In this document: positions 11,176 through 24,263 of the stretch, piece after piece
Position numbering within the stretch: position 1 is the stretch's first letter
How the letters are laid out: each line of letters begins with the position of its first letter
Source of the DNA: Adineta vaga
Lineage: Eukaryota; Rotifera
Length of the DNA: 64,000 bases
Direction of reading: 5' to 3'
Assembly: GCA_021613535.1 (NCBI GenBank)
Contig: CP075495.1
Span: forward strand, 14,694,001 to 14,758,000
Program-made: the position numbers and the translations under genes
The notes under the pieces: model-generated
What the model saw: only the letters and a program-made list of their open reading frames with translations
What the model was told of the DNA's origin: nothing
The model's database searches: none

Positions 11176-11829
11176 AACTAAACTTCGCTTTAACAAATCT
11201 CTTTACAATACATCCAAATTTTCATCAAAAATATACAATCAAAAGGATCATATCTAGATTATGCGTGCACTGATGATGTTTGATCAATAAAATATAATGT
11301 TGAATGATAGTATAAATCATAGTTAGTTATCAACATCTTGTTTGTGAATTTGAAAATGCTTCAATCAATGAAGAATAATGAGTGAATCATGAGTGATAGA
11401 GGTCGTTTCTTTGATATGTTGAATATAATTTCTTTTAAAAACTAAGTCCATTTGTGGAACAAAATTGTACTTCTCTAATACATGTATGTGGAGCTTTAAG
11501 CGTAGAGACGAACGTGATTGTATAATAATGAAATATTATGAAGCAATATCTGACGCATCTATTACTCACATTGCAGAATATAAATATAAATAAGGAGAAC
11601 AGCAAAATAAATGTTTGTCATTTTGTACACGTTGCAAGCTTATCAGATTTACAGCATATGAAGAAATGTTGGTTTGTGAAATTTATAGAAATGATAGACA
11701 TGAGTCAACTTCTTCTTTTTAGTTCTTTTCAGTTTAAATTCAAGTAAGTATGAAAAAGAGTCAGCAATGTTTGTGTCAAGTTAATATTGATTAATTTAAA
11801 CGTGATACTCGTTTGTTTTAGAATTGAAA
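11176..11829. other. Intergenic, no supported gene
   Basis: 3' flank of the unknown protein gene and 5' flank of the reductase gene. An AATAAA-like signal lies near 11287. A strong acceptor (gtttgttttag, ending 11821) precedes the next ATG by 8 nt. Confidence 0.5.
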
Positions 11830-14800
11830 ATGAATATATTTACAATAGATCAACCAAGCTTCTGGAACTGTGATGGTTGTGATCGAATTATTTGGGATGG
11901 TAAATTGCGATACAATTGTACGATTTGTGATGATTTTGATTATTGTGAAGAATGTCTTAAGACAAAGAATCCACCACATTCTCATCCAATGGAACCTGAA
12001 CTTGCTTTTGGTCGTGTAAAGAAAAGCGATTTTGAGGCAGTAGATATGGCAACTGGTATTGAAAAAGCTTTTGATATATATTGGAACCATTCTTGTATGG
12101 GTAGACGAGACATAGATGAAATCAATCCTTCTGTATATAAGAATTCGTATAGTTGGTTAACATATAAAGAAGTCCGAGATCGAACAAAAAATTTTGGACA
12201 TGGATTACGTAGTTTGACGAAACCACGTAGTTATCTTGGAATCTGTGCAGCAAATCGACCAGAATGGTTAATGACTGATTTTGCATGTATGCTTCAGAGT
12301 ATTATTAGTGTTCCAATCTATTGTTTGTTTGACAATCGAGAAATTACTTATGTTATTAATAATACTCAAGTTTCTGTTATTGTTTGTGATAAACAAATGC
12401 TACCAAGATTTATTCAAATAGCTTCTGAATGTCCAACACTTCGTCATATTATCTGCATGGATCCAGTTTGCCAAACAATATTGAGTAAGTATTGTGACTC
12501 GTATACTTTTTGTATTTAATTAGAATCTTGAATTTTATTTTAGCACAAGTACATGACAATAAATTTACTCTTCATTATATGGGCGATATTGAAAAGGTTG
12601 GCACGATCAAACAATATGCACGTATCACTATTAAACCGAGTGATTGTTTGACGATTATATATACGAGTGGTAGTTCTGGTTTTCCGAAAGGTGCGATCAT
12701 TTCTGAAGAAGCTTATCGAGCAACATTTACAAATTGGTTTATAAATTGTGAAACATTTCGAGTAAGTTTTAGTTATCGACCATTGGCATGGGCAGCTGAT
12801 CGTGATGCTGCCATTGGAACTTTTATTGCCGGAGGAAAAATTGGATTTTCGACAGGAGATATCAATCGTTTAATGGAAGAATTGACTCTTGTTAGACCGA
12901 CACAATTTTCTGCACCACCAAGTTTGTGGAATAAAATCTATGCTGAATACAAAACAGCTATTGCACTAATCAATCCACAACTTTCATCGACTGAAAAAGA
13001 ACGAGAAGAAGATCGTCTATTAAAACAATTTTCCAAATTGATTCCAACACGATGTAATGTATTGACTGTGGGTAGTGCAAAAGTCAGTCCAACTGTATGG
13101 AATTTTATGAGACGATGTTTTCGAAATTGTCGCATTAATGAATCATATGGAATTACAGAATGCGGTAGTGTAGCATATAACCATATATTCGAAGAAACAC
13201 TTGACTATCGCCTTGAATCCGTGCCAGAAATGGGTTATACAATTGATGACAGACCTTTTCCACGTGGAGAAATTCTAGTAAAAACTATCCAAATGTTTTC
13301 AGGATATATTAACAATCCCGAAGAAACTCGAGCAACACTTACAGAAGATGGCTATTTTCGTACTGGTGATATTGTTGAAATAAGTAGGAATTCTTTGGGA
13401 CAACCTGATATACATGTGATTGATCGAAAGAAAAGTTTCTTTAAACTTTCTCAAGGACAATTTGTCTCACCCGAATATCTTCAAAGTATTTATATTCAAA
13501 GTCCTTTCGTCGAACAAATCTACATACACGGTGATTTATTATCAGATGCCGTGTCTGCAGTAGTCGTACCTAATCAAACATTTGCAGAAAAGTTTATTCT
13601 GGAACGTCATATACAAAATTTTGATAAGATTAATCCATGTTCACAATTTTGTGACGCAGTTTTACAAGATCTTCGTTCAATTGCAAAACAACAAGCATTA
13701 CGTGCGCATGAAATTCCATCACATTTAATTATCGATTTCGAACCTTTCACACCAGAAAATGGTCTATTGACATCTTCATTTAAACCATGTCGTCATAAAT
13801 TAGCTGCGTATTATGGAGAAAGACTTCGAGCAACAAAGACTATTGATCAACGATTAAAAGTCATCATCGAAGCAGCAACAGGACATTCACTATCAAATGA
13901 TGATAAAGAACATTTATTGCTTTCCAATGGTGGTGATTCATTGCAAGCAGTAAGATTATCTCGAATGATTGAAAAAGATTTTGGAATACCTGTACCAATA
14001 AGTATTCTGTTCGATTCAAATATGACTCTTCAACGATTAACAACTCTTATTAAAGATCCATCTAAAATTTCTACTATGTCTCAATCGATTCTATCTCAAC
14101 TAATCAATGATTCACATCTAGATTTAAATATTAATACAAATAAACAGAAAAAAACAACGGATTCACCGACAGTAGTATTTATTACTGGAACTACTGGATT
14201 TGTTGGTGCTTTTCTATTAGCTGAACTGTTGAATAATTATCCTTCAAATTGTAAATTTATTTGTCTTGTACGATGTGAATCATCATTGCTGAATCCTATG
14301 GATCGTATTGAACAAAACATGCGTTTCTATCAGATATGGAATGAAGATTATAGAGAGCGAATTGTTCCTCTACGAGGTGATCTATCGAAAATTTATTTTG
14401 GATTAAATAATAATATCTATGAATCACTTGCTAATCAAATTGATATGATTTTTCATTGTGGTGCGACTGTGAATTTCATGTTTCCATATAGTAAACTTTA
14501 TGGTCCAAATGTATGTGGTACTCGAGAAATAATTCGATTAGCAACTTATCCTTCTGCATTCATACCTGTACAATACATTTCAACAGTGAGTGTATTATCA
14601 AATGGTATCAATGAAGAGATTTCTATTGATCATATTTCTCCTCATGGTTTAGTTAGTGGTTATGGACAGAGTAAATGGGTAGCTGAAAAACTCATTACTA
14701 AAGCAAGTCAATTGGGCTTGCCAGTAGTCATCTATCGTCTTGGATCAATCTGTGCTGCCACTGATACAGGTGCATGTAATAAAAATGATATTCATACATT

Positions 14801-15246
14801 ATTTTTAATGGCAATTATGAAATTAGGTTACTACCCAGACAGACAAACTGACACTTATATAACATGGTTTAGCAGTTGATTTCACTGCTAAAAGTATTGT
14901 TTATTTAAGTCGTACTCAACCTGATCGAAATGGAAAAGTTTATCATGTAATCAATCTAATTCATAAAGTACTTTTTAAAGATATAATTGGTAGTATAACT
15001 CGTTGTTCAATTCATTTAACTGGAGTCTCATTCGAAGAATGGCAAACCAAATTGAAGAGTATCATAAATGAGAATAGCTTTTTTGAATCTGCAGGAGACT
15101 TTCTATTAGAAAGTGATTTCAATGAAAGAGTTCAAATATCTGCGAAAGAATATTCAAAGGCTATTTCTCATTTAAACTTTCCATGTTTTGACGACGATTA
15201 TCTGTCTAATTGGATGAATTTTATATTACATAATTTACTTCGTTGA
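11830..15246 (+). pseudogene. ZZ-finger adenylation-carrier-thioester reductase, frameshifted
   Basis: Exons 11830-12484 and 12544-15246. Order: ZZ-type zinc finger (CxxC, CxxC, CxxC, HxH; residues about 14-55); adenylation domain of long-chain acyl-CoA synthetase/CAR type (TIIYTSGSSGFPKGA, YGITECG, YFRTGDIVE); carrier domain with phosphopantetheine Ser (GGDSLQAVRL); NAD(P)-binding thioester reductase (VFITGTTGFVGAFLL and YGQSK with catalytic Tyr/Lys). The family activates a carboxylic or amino acid as AMP ester, loads it on the carrier and releases it reductively as an aldehyde or alcohol. At about 14862, inside the conserved GYYPD...HGLAVDF segment, the frame shifts by one base. The original frame stops at 14877, while the other frame stays open to TGA at 15244. 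This is a recent pseudogene or an assembly error. Substrate unknown. Confidence 0.85.
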
Positions 15247-16274
15247 TTACTTTTATTTCAAGAGGAAAAAAAATATTGTTGATTTGATTAATAAAACAAT
15301 ATGCCAGATAAACTTCCTCATTTAGAAATATTTGTAATTTAATCAATATAAATTATAGATGTTCACTTTTTTTCAATCTAACGAAAAACAAAATTGATAA
15401 AATTTTTGTGTAACGTTTATTTCGAAGAATATATTTTTTCGTTATTAATGATGTCGTTATATCTTGTTGACACCATTTAAATGATTTGGTCTCTAACCTT
15501 CATTGACTGGCATTGTACATTAGTATACAAAGATACAATCAGCTACCTGATTGCATCGATTCTACACACATTCCTTGTCTCTCACTATTTGACATTTTTT
15601 TTCCTTATCCTCATATTTATTTATAGTACATATAGCAAAAAAATAGGTCCTTGGTTTACCTATCTCTAGTCGACTGTCTATTCATACTTCAAATTACCTT
15701 CTAATAAAAAAAACAAAAATTATATATTTCACTTATTATTTATGAATAAATAGAATGAAGTCTTGTAAAGAATATCAATAATGAATGCTACATAGGTCAT
15801 TTGAATTCAATGTGATGTTTGTAAAAATATGCTCTATACAAACAAACAAAAAACACCCAGACGAGTGAAATTGACTAAGGAAGTAGTCTAATGAAACCAA
15901 TCAATGTATATATATATATAAAGAAAATAATGGAGTAAAACATGTTATTATGTAATCTAATTGAGGAAAATATATAAGTTCTTACATATCACGAAGAAAA
16001 CCTGGAGAGAAAGCCAAACAATAGAGAGAGAGAGAAGAAAAAAAAGAATTGAATAGACAGAGAGAGAAAGAGAACGAACACATATGGATGATACCTTTAA
16101 CAAATTTTGTCTTATGAAGTGTTTTAAGTATGTACCATAACAGGTTTGCCTACATTCACTTACGTCGTCTATTATTATTTCTTTCGCTGTTTTTGTTCTG
16201 TTCTCTTGCGAATCATGTGATTGTGATTGCACAGTAGCAGAATAAAAAATTTTCAACGAGGTAAGAGTAAAAAC
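15247..16274. other. Intergenic, no supported gene
   Basis: AT-rich with a short (ta)n run near 15907-15920 and an (ag)-rich tract near 16025-16070. Open frames at 15481-15669 (+) and 16301-15957 (-) show no domain, splice context or codon pattern of a gene. Confidence 0.5.
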
Positions 16275-18312
16275 ATGCAAGTATGTAACGATAGTTTTCA
16301 TAGTGATATGTCATTGAAATATTCGTGGACAACCAAAGATGAACTTATACATCGTGCTACTCGACAAGGTCGTGTATTTTCCTTAGAAACATATTTAAAT
16401 CGTTATCCTCTTGAAAATATTAATCAACAATTTGAATATGGACGATCAAGATGGACTCTATTGATAGCTGCATGTTTTTATAAACATGAACATATTGTTC
16501 GTATGTTATTGCGTCGTTTTAAGCCCGATGTGAATGCAATTGGTGATGTTAAACTTGATTTTGTTCATGAAATTATGTATGGTGTATCAGCTTTATGGGT
16601 AGCTGTTGCTGTTGGTCAATTAGATATTGTTAGATTATTAATTGAAGAAGGTAATGCAAATATCAATCATCTATCTGTCACACGTAGTTCATCGTTACGT
16701 GCTGCTTCATATATTGGTCGTCTTGATATTACTCGTTATTTAATTGAACATAATGCTGATATGGGATTAGTACGTGATGGAAATTATACAAATTTAATGT
16801 TAAGTGCTTATCGTGAACATACACATATGTTAAAATATTTTCTTGATGAATTAAAATGTGATCCAAATGAATATGATCAAGATGGTCGAACGCCATTACA
16901 TTATGCAATTGATGGTGGTTCACTTGATGTTGTTCGATTATTATTAGAACATGGAGCAAAAAATTCATCACGAAATCCAATGACACCATTGATATGGGCA
17001 GCTTTAGAAGCAAGAGAAGATTTAGTTGATGCTTTTGAAAATTATTGTTCATCCGATTTCGAATGGATCGAAGCACGAGAATTACTTGGAGCATCATATG
17101 CAAATATTGAATCAAAAAATTATAATCTTAATAAAGCTATTGAACATTTAATGAAAGCTTATAACTGGAGAAGAGAAAAAAAACTTCCAAAACGACTTCC
17201 ATGTTTTTCATTAATTTCAGCTTATAATTATTCTCACGAATGTCAAACATTAGATGAATTTAATGTACTTCTTTTGAAGTCAAATGCAGAATTACATATT
17301 GAATCATTACGTATTCAAGAAAGAATTTTAGGTCAAAAAAATAAACGTTATCGTCATTCAATACGATTTTATGGTGCTATATTAGCTGATACACAACAAT
17401 ATGATCTTGCACTTCAATTTTGGTTATATGAACTTCATCTACGAAAACTACATCAAATTCATTTTGATAAATGGCATTTACGAGATTTTATTCATATTTT
17501 TTCCGAAATGATTATTAATAATATTGATCATATTTCTCAACAAGCAATTTTAGAAATTCTCAAAGCATTAAATGCTGAATTATCCAATAATCGAAATAAT
17601 GATCATAATTTCTTGACACTTTTCTATTTAATCACTATCCTTAGTCATGTATGTATTGAAATATTTCTTCAAAATACATTCTCATACGTTTTTATTTGAA
17701 ATTTAGATGTCTGAAAAACAAAAGGTCTCATCCTCTATGGAAGATATTTATCGAATGTTAATTATATTTGTACGAAAATGTTATACAACAATTGGAAATT
17801 TACAACATTGGAGTCTTCTTCATTTAAGTATGATGACCGGATTATCATATGTAAATGATAGTCATATTATCGCTTTATGCAAGTATGTATCAAGAAATTT
17901 ATCTTTTAAAATGAAAAATAAGTTGTTGTTTTTTTTACTATCTTTTTGAAGATATCCATGTCATAAGACAGTTGCTTTACTTCTTCATTGTGGTGCTTAT
18001 ATTGATGCGTTTGATGCAGAAAGAAATACTCCATTACATTTAATTGCTCAACGTAAGGATGATATCGAGAATGTTTTGTTTATTATTAATCTTCTCTGTG
18101 ATACGGGTCGAGCTCATCCAGATTGTGTTAATACTCAAGGGCAAACACCACTTGAATCAGCAGCAAATATTCATGTAAAAGCACATTTACGAGAAAAGAT
18201 TGGTGTGGGTCATTTGAAATGTTTATGTGCTCGATTAATCCGACGACAAAAGATCATATTTGATAACTGCCAATTTTCATCAGCACTTGTAAATTTTATT
18301 AACAAACATTGA
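16275..18312 (+). CDS. FEM1-family ankyrin-repeat substrate receptor
   Basis: Exons 16275-17648, 17707-17882 and 17952-18312, introns 58 and 69 bp, give 636 residues, close to FEM1B/C. Ankyrin repeats fill the N-terminal half (for example GRTPLHYAIDGGSLDVVRLL). They are followed by the FEM1-specific linker (LLGASYANIESKNYNLNKAI), TPR-like helices, two more ankyrin repeats (RNTPLHLIAQ) and a C-terminal VHL-box-like segment (VGHLKCLCARLI). FEM1 proteins recruit C-degron substrates to Cullin-2/Elongin B-C ubiquitin ligases. The start could be ATG 16275 or ATG 16308 (MSLKYSW); both are in frame. All residues expected for the fold appear present and there is no disruption. I cannot say which FEM1 paralogue it matches. 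Confidence 0.9.
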
Positions 18313-18705
18313 TGATCAATCTGAATTAGATGAGAACAATTTCAACAGAATATATATTTTTTATGATAAGATGACAGACCATTTTCGATTAACTCATATC
18401 TTCTAATATTAAAAAAGTGATTTTGTTTTTTCTTCTTTCAATTGAAAATTTATTTACGAAAAAGGTGTTTTTGTTATTAGTCTGTTACCGTATGAAAAAT
18501 AAACTTTTCTAGAAAACAATTTCAGATAAAATATTCACATTTTATAATATTTCTCTTTGATAACGATCAAACAATGAGAAAATAGAAAAAAAACTCTCTT
18601 GGTGAATTTTCATATAATTTTACAATAAATATGAAGAAAAGAAACAAAGAAAAAAAATAAGTTGTGTTTTTCTCTCGTATGGTTAAGAATTGAAAAGAAA
18701 TTTAA
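18313..18705. other. Convergent 3' intergenic region
   Basis: Lies between the FEM1 gene and a minus-strand gene. Several AATAAA-like signals on both strands (for example aaaaataaac near 18495). No gene. Confidence 0.5.
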
Positions 18706-20470
18706 TCAAGTGGTTCTTGCATACTCGTCATATGCATTTGAATCAGGCATTCTCTCTCGAATATGTGCTAATTGATCAAATAATATTCCATAATCATCTT
18801 GTCCATATCGTGGACGAATCGATATGATTGATTTTGGTAAACGATTTATTAAATGTTTATAATCAAGTAAATGATAATAATCATCATCATCATCATTCGT
18901 ATGATCTTTTTCTTGTTGTTGTTCGTCTTCTAATCGATAATTCAATTTTCTTGAATGAATTTCTTGTGTTTGTAATCCCATACATGAACTTGAATGTAAA
19001 AGAATTGGTAAAAGTGATGTATTTCGTTTGAGCATCATTGATTGTGGAATAATCGATGAACTCGATGCGGCATATGTATACAAACGTGTGGTCATATCTG
19101 CACTAGTAGATAATCGTCGCATATGTGATGTTCGTATTTCTTGTTTCGTAAAGCTCGGTTGTTTTTTGTTCACTACGGATGGTATAAGTAGAGAAAGACG
19201 AGAAGGTAACGTTTGTTTTGAACGTCCATTTTGAGTCATTTTAGATGATGTGTTTGTTTTTTTCTTTGAAAGATGAGATGCTCGAAGCATAGAAGTATCG
19301 GAAGGAAGAGGTGGAGAAGGATGTGGAGGGGGAAGATTGACTCGACTATGGCAAATATTGAATGTTTTATTATTAATTTGTCGTTTTGATTTTTGTTCTT
19401 GTTGTTGTTTCGAATATTGAGAACAAGTGCTTGATGAATTACTTGTACTACCGACTCCACTATCTGTTGAATCACTTTTTGGAAGTAGAGAAGAACGCAT
19501 TTGACAACCGGATATTTTCACTCGATCGAGTGGTTTCAGTTTGTTCAATGATGATGTTGATAACGAGATTGCATTGTGAATATGATTTTCTTGATCGTCA
19601 AATGTCGTAGGAATTGACGTCTATCGAAGAAAGAAAATGAATAAATCAGAGATTTGATTGAAAGCAATGATTAAAACATAGAAAATGATTGACGTTAAAC
19701 ACGATAAAATACTGAATTTAATTGACTTCTTTGTCATTTACAAGAAGAAGAAAAAATAAAGAATATAGTTTTCGATCGATTGAACGTTTTCTTTCTTGTT
19801 TGACTACTATCAGTTTTCCAAACTATCGGAATACGAGGTAAAAGAATGACTACACTTTTACATAGTTATTAATCAATAAAATTCATATGAAAATGTCTCT
19901 TACAATAAGACACACTTTGTCTAATGAATAGTATGTTTCTTAGTTTTTTTTAAGACTCACTCTTTCGCCTATTGGTCTGATAGTGTTCGATGGGATGTAA
20001 GAAATATTCTCATCAGACATGCTTTTGTTTTGTTTGATTAATTTTCTTAATTTTATTAAATCTTGTTGAATTCTTGAATGTAATGGATCAATATCAATAG
20101 AATTTCTTCCACGAATATCTCGCGTAGTTATTGTTGTATTACTACAATCACTAACACAAGAACCTTTTATTTCAATTGTTGATGTCATCGAATTTTTCTT
20201 TGAATCTTGCATGATTATTAATGCATCGGGAGGAGGTACGGTTGATAATAATGAAGAATTTTGCATTGAAGTTGCTACTTCTTGCCATTGTTTTTTCATT
20301 GATCGATATCGATGTAGACGTTGTGTAACACGCATATTGAAATATTTCAATGCTGTTTTCGTTGAATTCGAATGTGATGAAAGAGTAATTAAAGGATTTT
20401 CTGATTGATTTTGCAATAATTTTTGAATATCTGTCATATAGGATACAGAAGAAAGCTTCATTGAGGACAT
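18706..20470 (-). CDS. Unknown Ser/Gln-rich protein
   Basis: Minus-strand exons 20470-19961 and 19620-18706 are joined by a 340-bp GT/AG intron in phase (GER|TSIP) and give 474 residues. ATG 20470 starts MSSMKLSSVSYMTDIQKLL. There is no signal peptide or membrane segment. The sequence is mostly low complexity: Ser-rich blocks, a DSTDSGVGS motif, a PPPHPSPPLP stretch, polyGln/Glu and polyAsp. Better-ordered segments are a basic helix (RVTQRLHRYRSMKKQWQEVA) and the C-terminus (DDYGILFDQLAHIRERMPDS). It looks like an intrinsically disordered regulatory or scaffold protein; the family is not recognised. Confidence 0.75.
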
Positions 20471-22445
20471 GTTTTTTTTTGTTCAATTTAATTATTAAAT
20501 ATCTGAAATAGAAACGTCTCATACTTGAGAAAAAGAAAAAGCAATTGAATCTAATCAGACACATGATTACAATTGAATATGTATGAAGAAAATAAAGAAG
20601 AGAGAAGACTTATTTTCATGAATAAATATCATGAGAAAAAAAACAAAGGTACAGAAACATAGTTTCATTGCATTTCTAATTTGAGATTTTAGAATATTTT
20701 TTATTTGAAAAAAAAACTGAAGAGAAATATAAGACACTCAAGAATTGTTTTTAATCAATTCAAATATTCTTTGAAATTTAATAGAATACATAGAGAGTCA
20801 AGATTATCAATCAAATTTGGAAATTAATCAAATTCATTTGTTGAAAATACTTTTTCTTTCGATATCTTTTTAAATTTTAGAAATCAATAGAAAACTAACA
20901 TTGTATTGAATAAAGATTGTTCATATAAGATAATTAAAAGTTAAATTTATATACTGATATTCCTTTTCCTTTTAGTTACGACGAATTTCAGAGTTTAAAA
21001 TTTTTAATCACTTTTATAATATGTCAAATGCATTATATTTCTACAATCGTAACTTAATCTTTTGTAAATGCACTTAATCTTTTCTCGCTTTTGTTTGTTC
21101 CATTACAAACACGTACAACAATCTAGACAATCACTTGACATTTACATCAGATGCTCTTTTTTTAATATCAAAGTAATGTTTATCATAGATTCCAGTTCAC
21201 GAAAGAAAAGAAACAATCGATTTTTCAAATCAAGTACAACTATTGCAATGTAAATTGGTTTACAAAAAAAGCAAATAATTGCCATTCGTTGTGTAATACC
21301 CTAATGAATCAACTTTGCCTATGTTTCTCAATTCAAATAGGACCTTGAAATTAAAACATAAGATTACTTTCTTTTCTTTTTACTAGAAAATGTCATATCA
21401 AATCAACAGTTTAATTTATCTTAATTATCATATTTTCGTACATTCTGATCGCACCTATACAGAAGAAAAAAAACGTATACGTTTGTTCGTTCTTTTAGAG
21501 GAGACCTAACTACGACAATATTTATATATTCGATCAATAAAATTATAAGCAAAAATAGTATTAATCCTGCGATTATGTGAAATTTATCTAAACAAAGCTA
21601 GTTATTTCTTTCTTTGCCTAGAAACGACAATGTGTGTTTGTTTTTCATTGGCCAATAGAAATTGAGATGTCATTCGATAAGATTTTCAAGCATTTTGTTG
21701 ATCGATTTTAGTTTTTCATATAAAAAATTCAGTCAATATTATTATTACTATTTTATTGAAATGAAAGGAAGAAAAAACAGAACGAGAAGAAGAAGAAGAA
21801 GAAGAAGAAAAAGAACGGAGAGAAAAATATATGTACGTATATGCATCTACAGGTGAACTTGGGCGTCGACTTTTCTCGCGCAAAACCTATCATCAGCTCT
21901 TTATTTCATTCACTTCTCGCACTCTCCTTGTTGGGCAATCATCTATATTATAAATGACTGCCATCGCTGTTGATGTCAAATGAGATAAGAAATATTTAAA
22001 AGAGCATAAGGTAAGAATATAGAAATCTTTCTGAAAAATTTCGTTATGTAAATATGTTTACATAGATCTAAGTTGGATCGAGGGGCAATTCTAATATTCT
22101 TTTCATTCTTATCAACTGAAAAATAGCATCGATGTCAATAGGATACTAGAACAATAAATCAATCATCTCAACGAACAGCTGTTACAAAAGAGACGCATTG
22201 AAAATTAAGAATAATATTAGAAAAAAATGAACAGAAAGGCACTTTTCCGATAGATTTTTCTTTCCATTCTTATTGTTTTCATTTCATTAGAGTTGAAAGA
22301 AAACACGATTTATTATTTTACGATTAGAAATTCTTTCGAACAAACAATCATTTATAAATCTTGAGCCATAAAATTGTTCTTACATCAGAATTTGATAATA
22401 ATATTTCGAAAGATTTCATGTGAATTTTTCAGATTCGAACAAATT
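20471..22445. other. Long intergenic region between divergent genes
   Basis: Nearly 2 kb separating divergent transcription units, so it likely carries both promoters. Contains an (aga)n microsatellite at about 21786-21809. An acceptor-like gaatttttcag at 22422-22432 lies just before the next ATG. No gene supported. Confidence 0.5.
21786..21809. repeat. (AGA)n microsatellite
   Basis: About eight tandem copies of a gaa/aga triplet in intergenic sequence. Confidence 0.85.
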
Positions 22446-23525
22446 ATGTTTGATACAACACGTTTTGCTTATTATGTTCCAACTCTATCCTTTTCTTTCG
22501 AACATGATATTAGAACACGATTACAACGTCTTCACCTTCGTGCTCAACGATCATTCATTTCCTTACAAAGTATGCCGTACTATCCATATACAATCAATGA
22601 TGTTCCAACAATATTTCGCGAACCATTTATAATACATGGATATCGTTCAGATCATAAACCATGGTCATATTATTGGCAATCATTATTTCATAAACATAAT
22701 GAAACAATCAATGTATGGAGTCATATGACGGGTATCTTATACATCATATATCTCTTATATTACTATAATCAACGTTTAAATTTTATGGAAAATTCACATT
22801 CATGGCCATTTGTTGTTTCATTATGTACAGCTATAATTATGTTTATGTGTTCAGCATTTGCACATCTATTACATTCCAAATCGGATAGTATTCATCGAAC
22901 TTGTTTTGCTATTGATTATGTTGGTGTAAGTTTACATGGATTTGGTTCAGGTTTTCTTCATATCTATTATTCAGCTCCTCAATGGTATTACAATAAAATT
23001 GAATATGAATATATATTTATTCTTCTTATACTTGCTATTTTTGCTTGTTTTTTTAATTGTTTTGCGCAGTATTATTATTCTCGACCATATCCACCAATGA
23101 AACGTATCTGTCAATTTTTACCATGTGGAATCTTATGGATCTATTCCGTAATACCATTATTAATTCGTTTATTTCCAATTCAATTCCCATTAGATATTAC
23201 TTCAATGTGTCATGTTGGACAATTGATATTTTTTGTTATCGGTGCGATACTTTTTGCTTTCGATATACCACAACGATTTTGTCCCGGTACATTTGATTTC
23301 ATTGGTCAAGGCCATCAATTATTTCATTTATGTATTTATTTTGTTACAATTTGTCAAATGCATGGAGTTTATTGGGATTATGAAGCATCTCGAACAATTA
23401 TTGATCAAAGAGCAAAACCAGATTTAATCTTTTGTGCTGGTTCAATGATTTGTCTTATTCTTTGGAATATCGTTTCTGTATGTTTTTTTCGTTATTGGCT
23501 TCGTGAAAAAGAACATGTTCATTAA
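22446..23525 (+). CDS. PAQR-family seven-TM receptor (membrane progestin receptor-like)
   Basis: Single exon of 359 residues. PAQR hallmarks are present: the N-terminal block REPFIIHGYRSDHKPWSYYW with HNETINVWSHMTG; HLLHSKS after TM2; the Asp-containing DYVGVSLHGFGSG; and the late block PQRFCPGTFDFIGQGHQLFH with the conserved His. Seven hydrophobic segments can be counted. The pattern (PQRFCPG, GxGHQLFH) is closest to PAQR5-8/membrane progestin receptor types. In the family the conserved His and Asp residues bind zinc in a ceramidase-like fold. ATG 22446 was chosen because a splice-acceptor-like tttttcag ends 13 nt upstream. The ligand cannot be told from sequence. Confidence 0.92.
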   Translation: MFDTTRFAYYVPTLSFSFEHDIRTRLQRLHLRAQRSFISLQSMPYYPYTINDVPTIFREPFIIHGYRSDHKPWSYYWQSLFHKHNETINVWSHMTGILYIIYLLYYYNQRLNFMENSHSWPFVVSLCTAIIMFMCSAFAHLLHSKSDSIHRTCFAIDYVGVSLHGFGSGFLHIYYSAPQWYYNKIEYEYIFILLILAIFACFFNCFAQYYYSRPYPPMKRICQFLPCGILWIYSVIPLLIRLFPIQFPLDITSMCHVGQLIFFVIGAILFAFDIPQRFCPGTFDFIGQGHQLFHLCIYFVTICQMHGVYWDYEASRTIIDQRAKPDLIFCAGSMICLILWNIVSVCFFRYWLREKEHVH

Positions 23526-24263
23526 GATTATAGATCTTTTAGGAAATTTTTCGATATTTTAACATAGTTAACCTGGTGTCTCTACTGTTTCTGTTTTCTT
23601 TATATATTTTTCTATTTAAATTAACAATAAACATTCCTAATCATCATTGAATAAATGTGAGAATAGAATTTCATTGAAAAAAAAGCAATTCACATCTTTT
23701 TTTCTCTTTATATCTAAGTGTCTCTCTAGTAAAAGAATAATATCTTGTGATTAATAACAATAGAATATTTATACTTATGAATCGATTCTATCAAGGGTAT
23801 GAAAACTGTAAAATGTAGTAATATTTTGCAAGAAATTTAATAGAGTAGTTATTTAAGGACATAATGTCTTCATCAATCAATGACTAAATATAAATGATTG
23901 CATTTTGAACGTGTTAATAAACTATAATCAATAACAAGATGATGAAATATTAAATAGACATATATATATATATATGTTTGGTTTCTTCTTATTACGAACG
24001 TGTTGAATCAAAATAGAATACTGAAAACTCAAGATTGTAAAGCAAATGAGTAATCAGAATTTGTTTTATAAGAGAGAAAAAAAGCGATTATTAATGAGTA
24101 CTACAGTTTGATGTTGGAGGAAGATAGACATATTTTTTATGTATTTTATATTGAATACAAATAGTATAATAGTTGAATGGCACAATGTGTGATTGATTCT
24201 GACAAGTCTAAAATGAATATATAAATGTTGTATACTTTGAAAATACTTTTAGAAGACGAAAAT
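23526..24263. other. Intergenic, with (TA)n
   Basis: 3' flank of the PAQR gene, with AATAAA-like signals near 23624 and 23651 and a (ta)n run at about 23959-23974. No gene. Confidence 0.5.

Noticed and set aside
14827-14875. A 49-bp GT...AG intron that would restore the reductase frame
   Set aside because: It would delete a conserved segment (GYYPD...HGLA) and has a poor donor (GTTACT); a one-base shift explains the data better.
15957-16301. 114-codon minus-strand open frame overlapping the FEM1 5' region
   Set aside because: Antisense to a conserved gene's 5' end with simple-sequence content; no protein motif.
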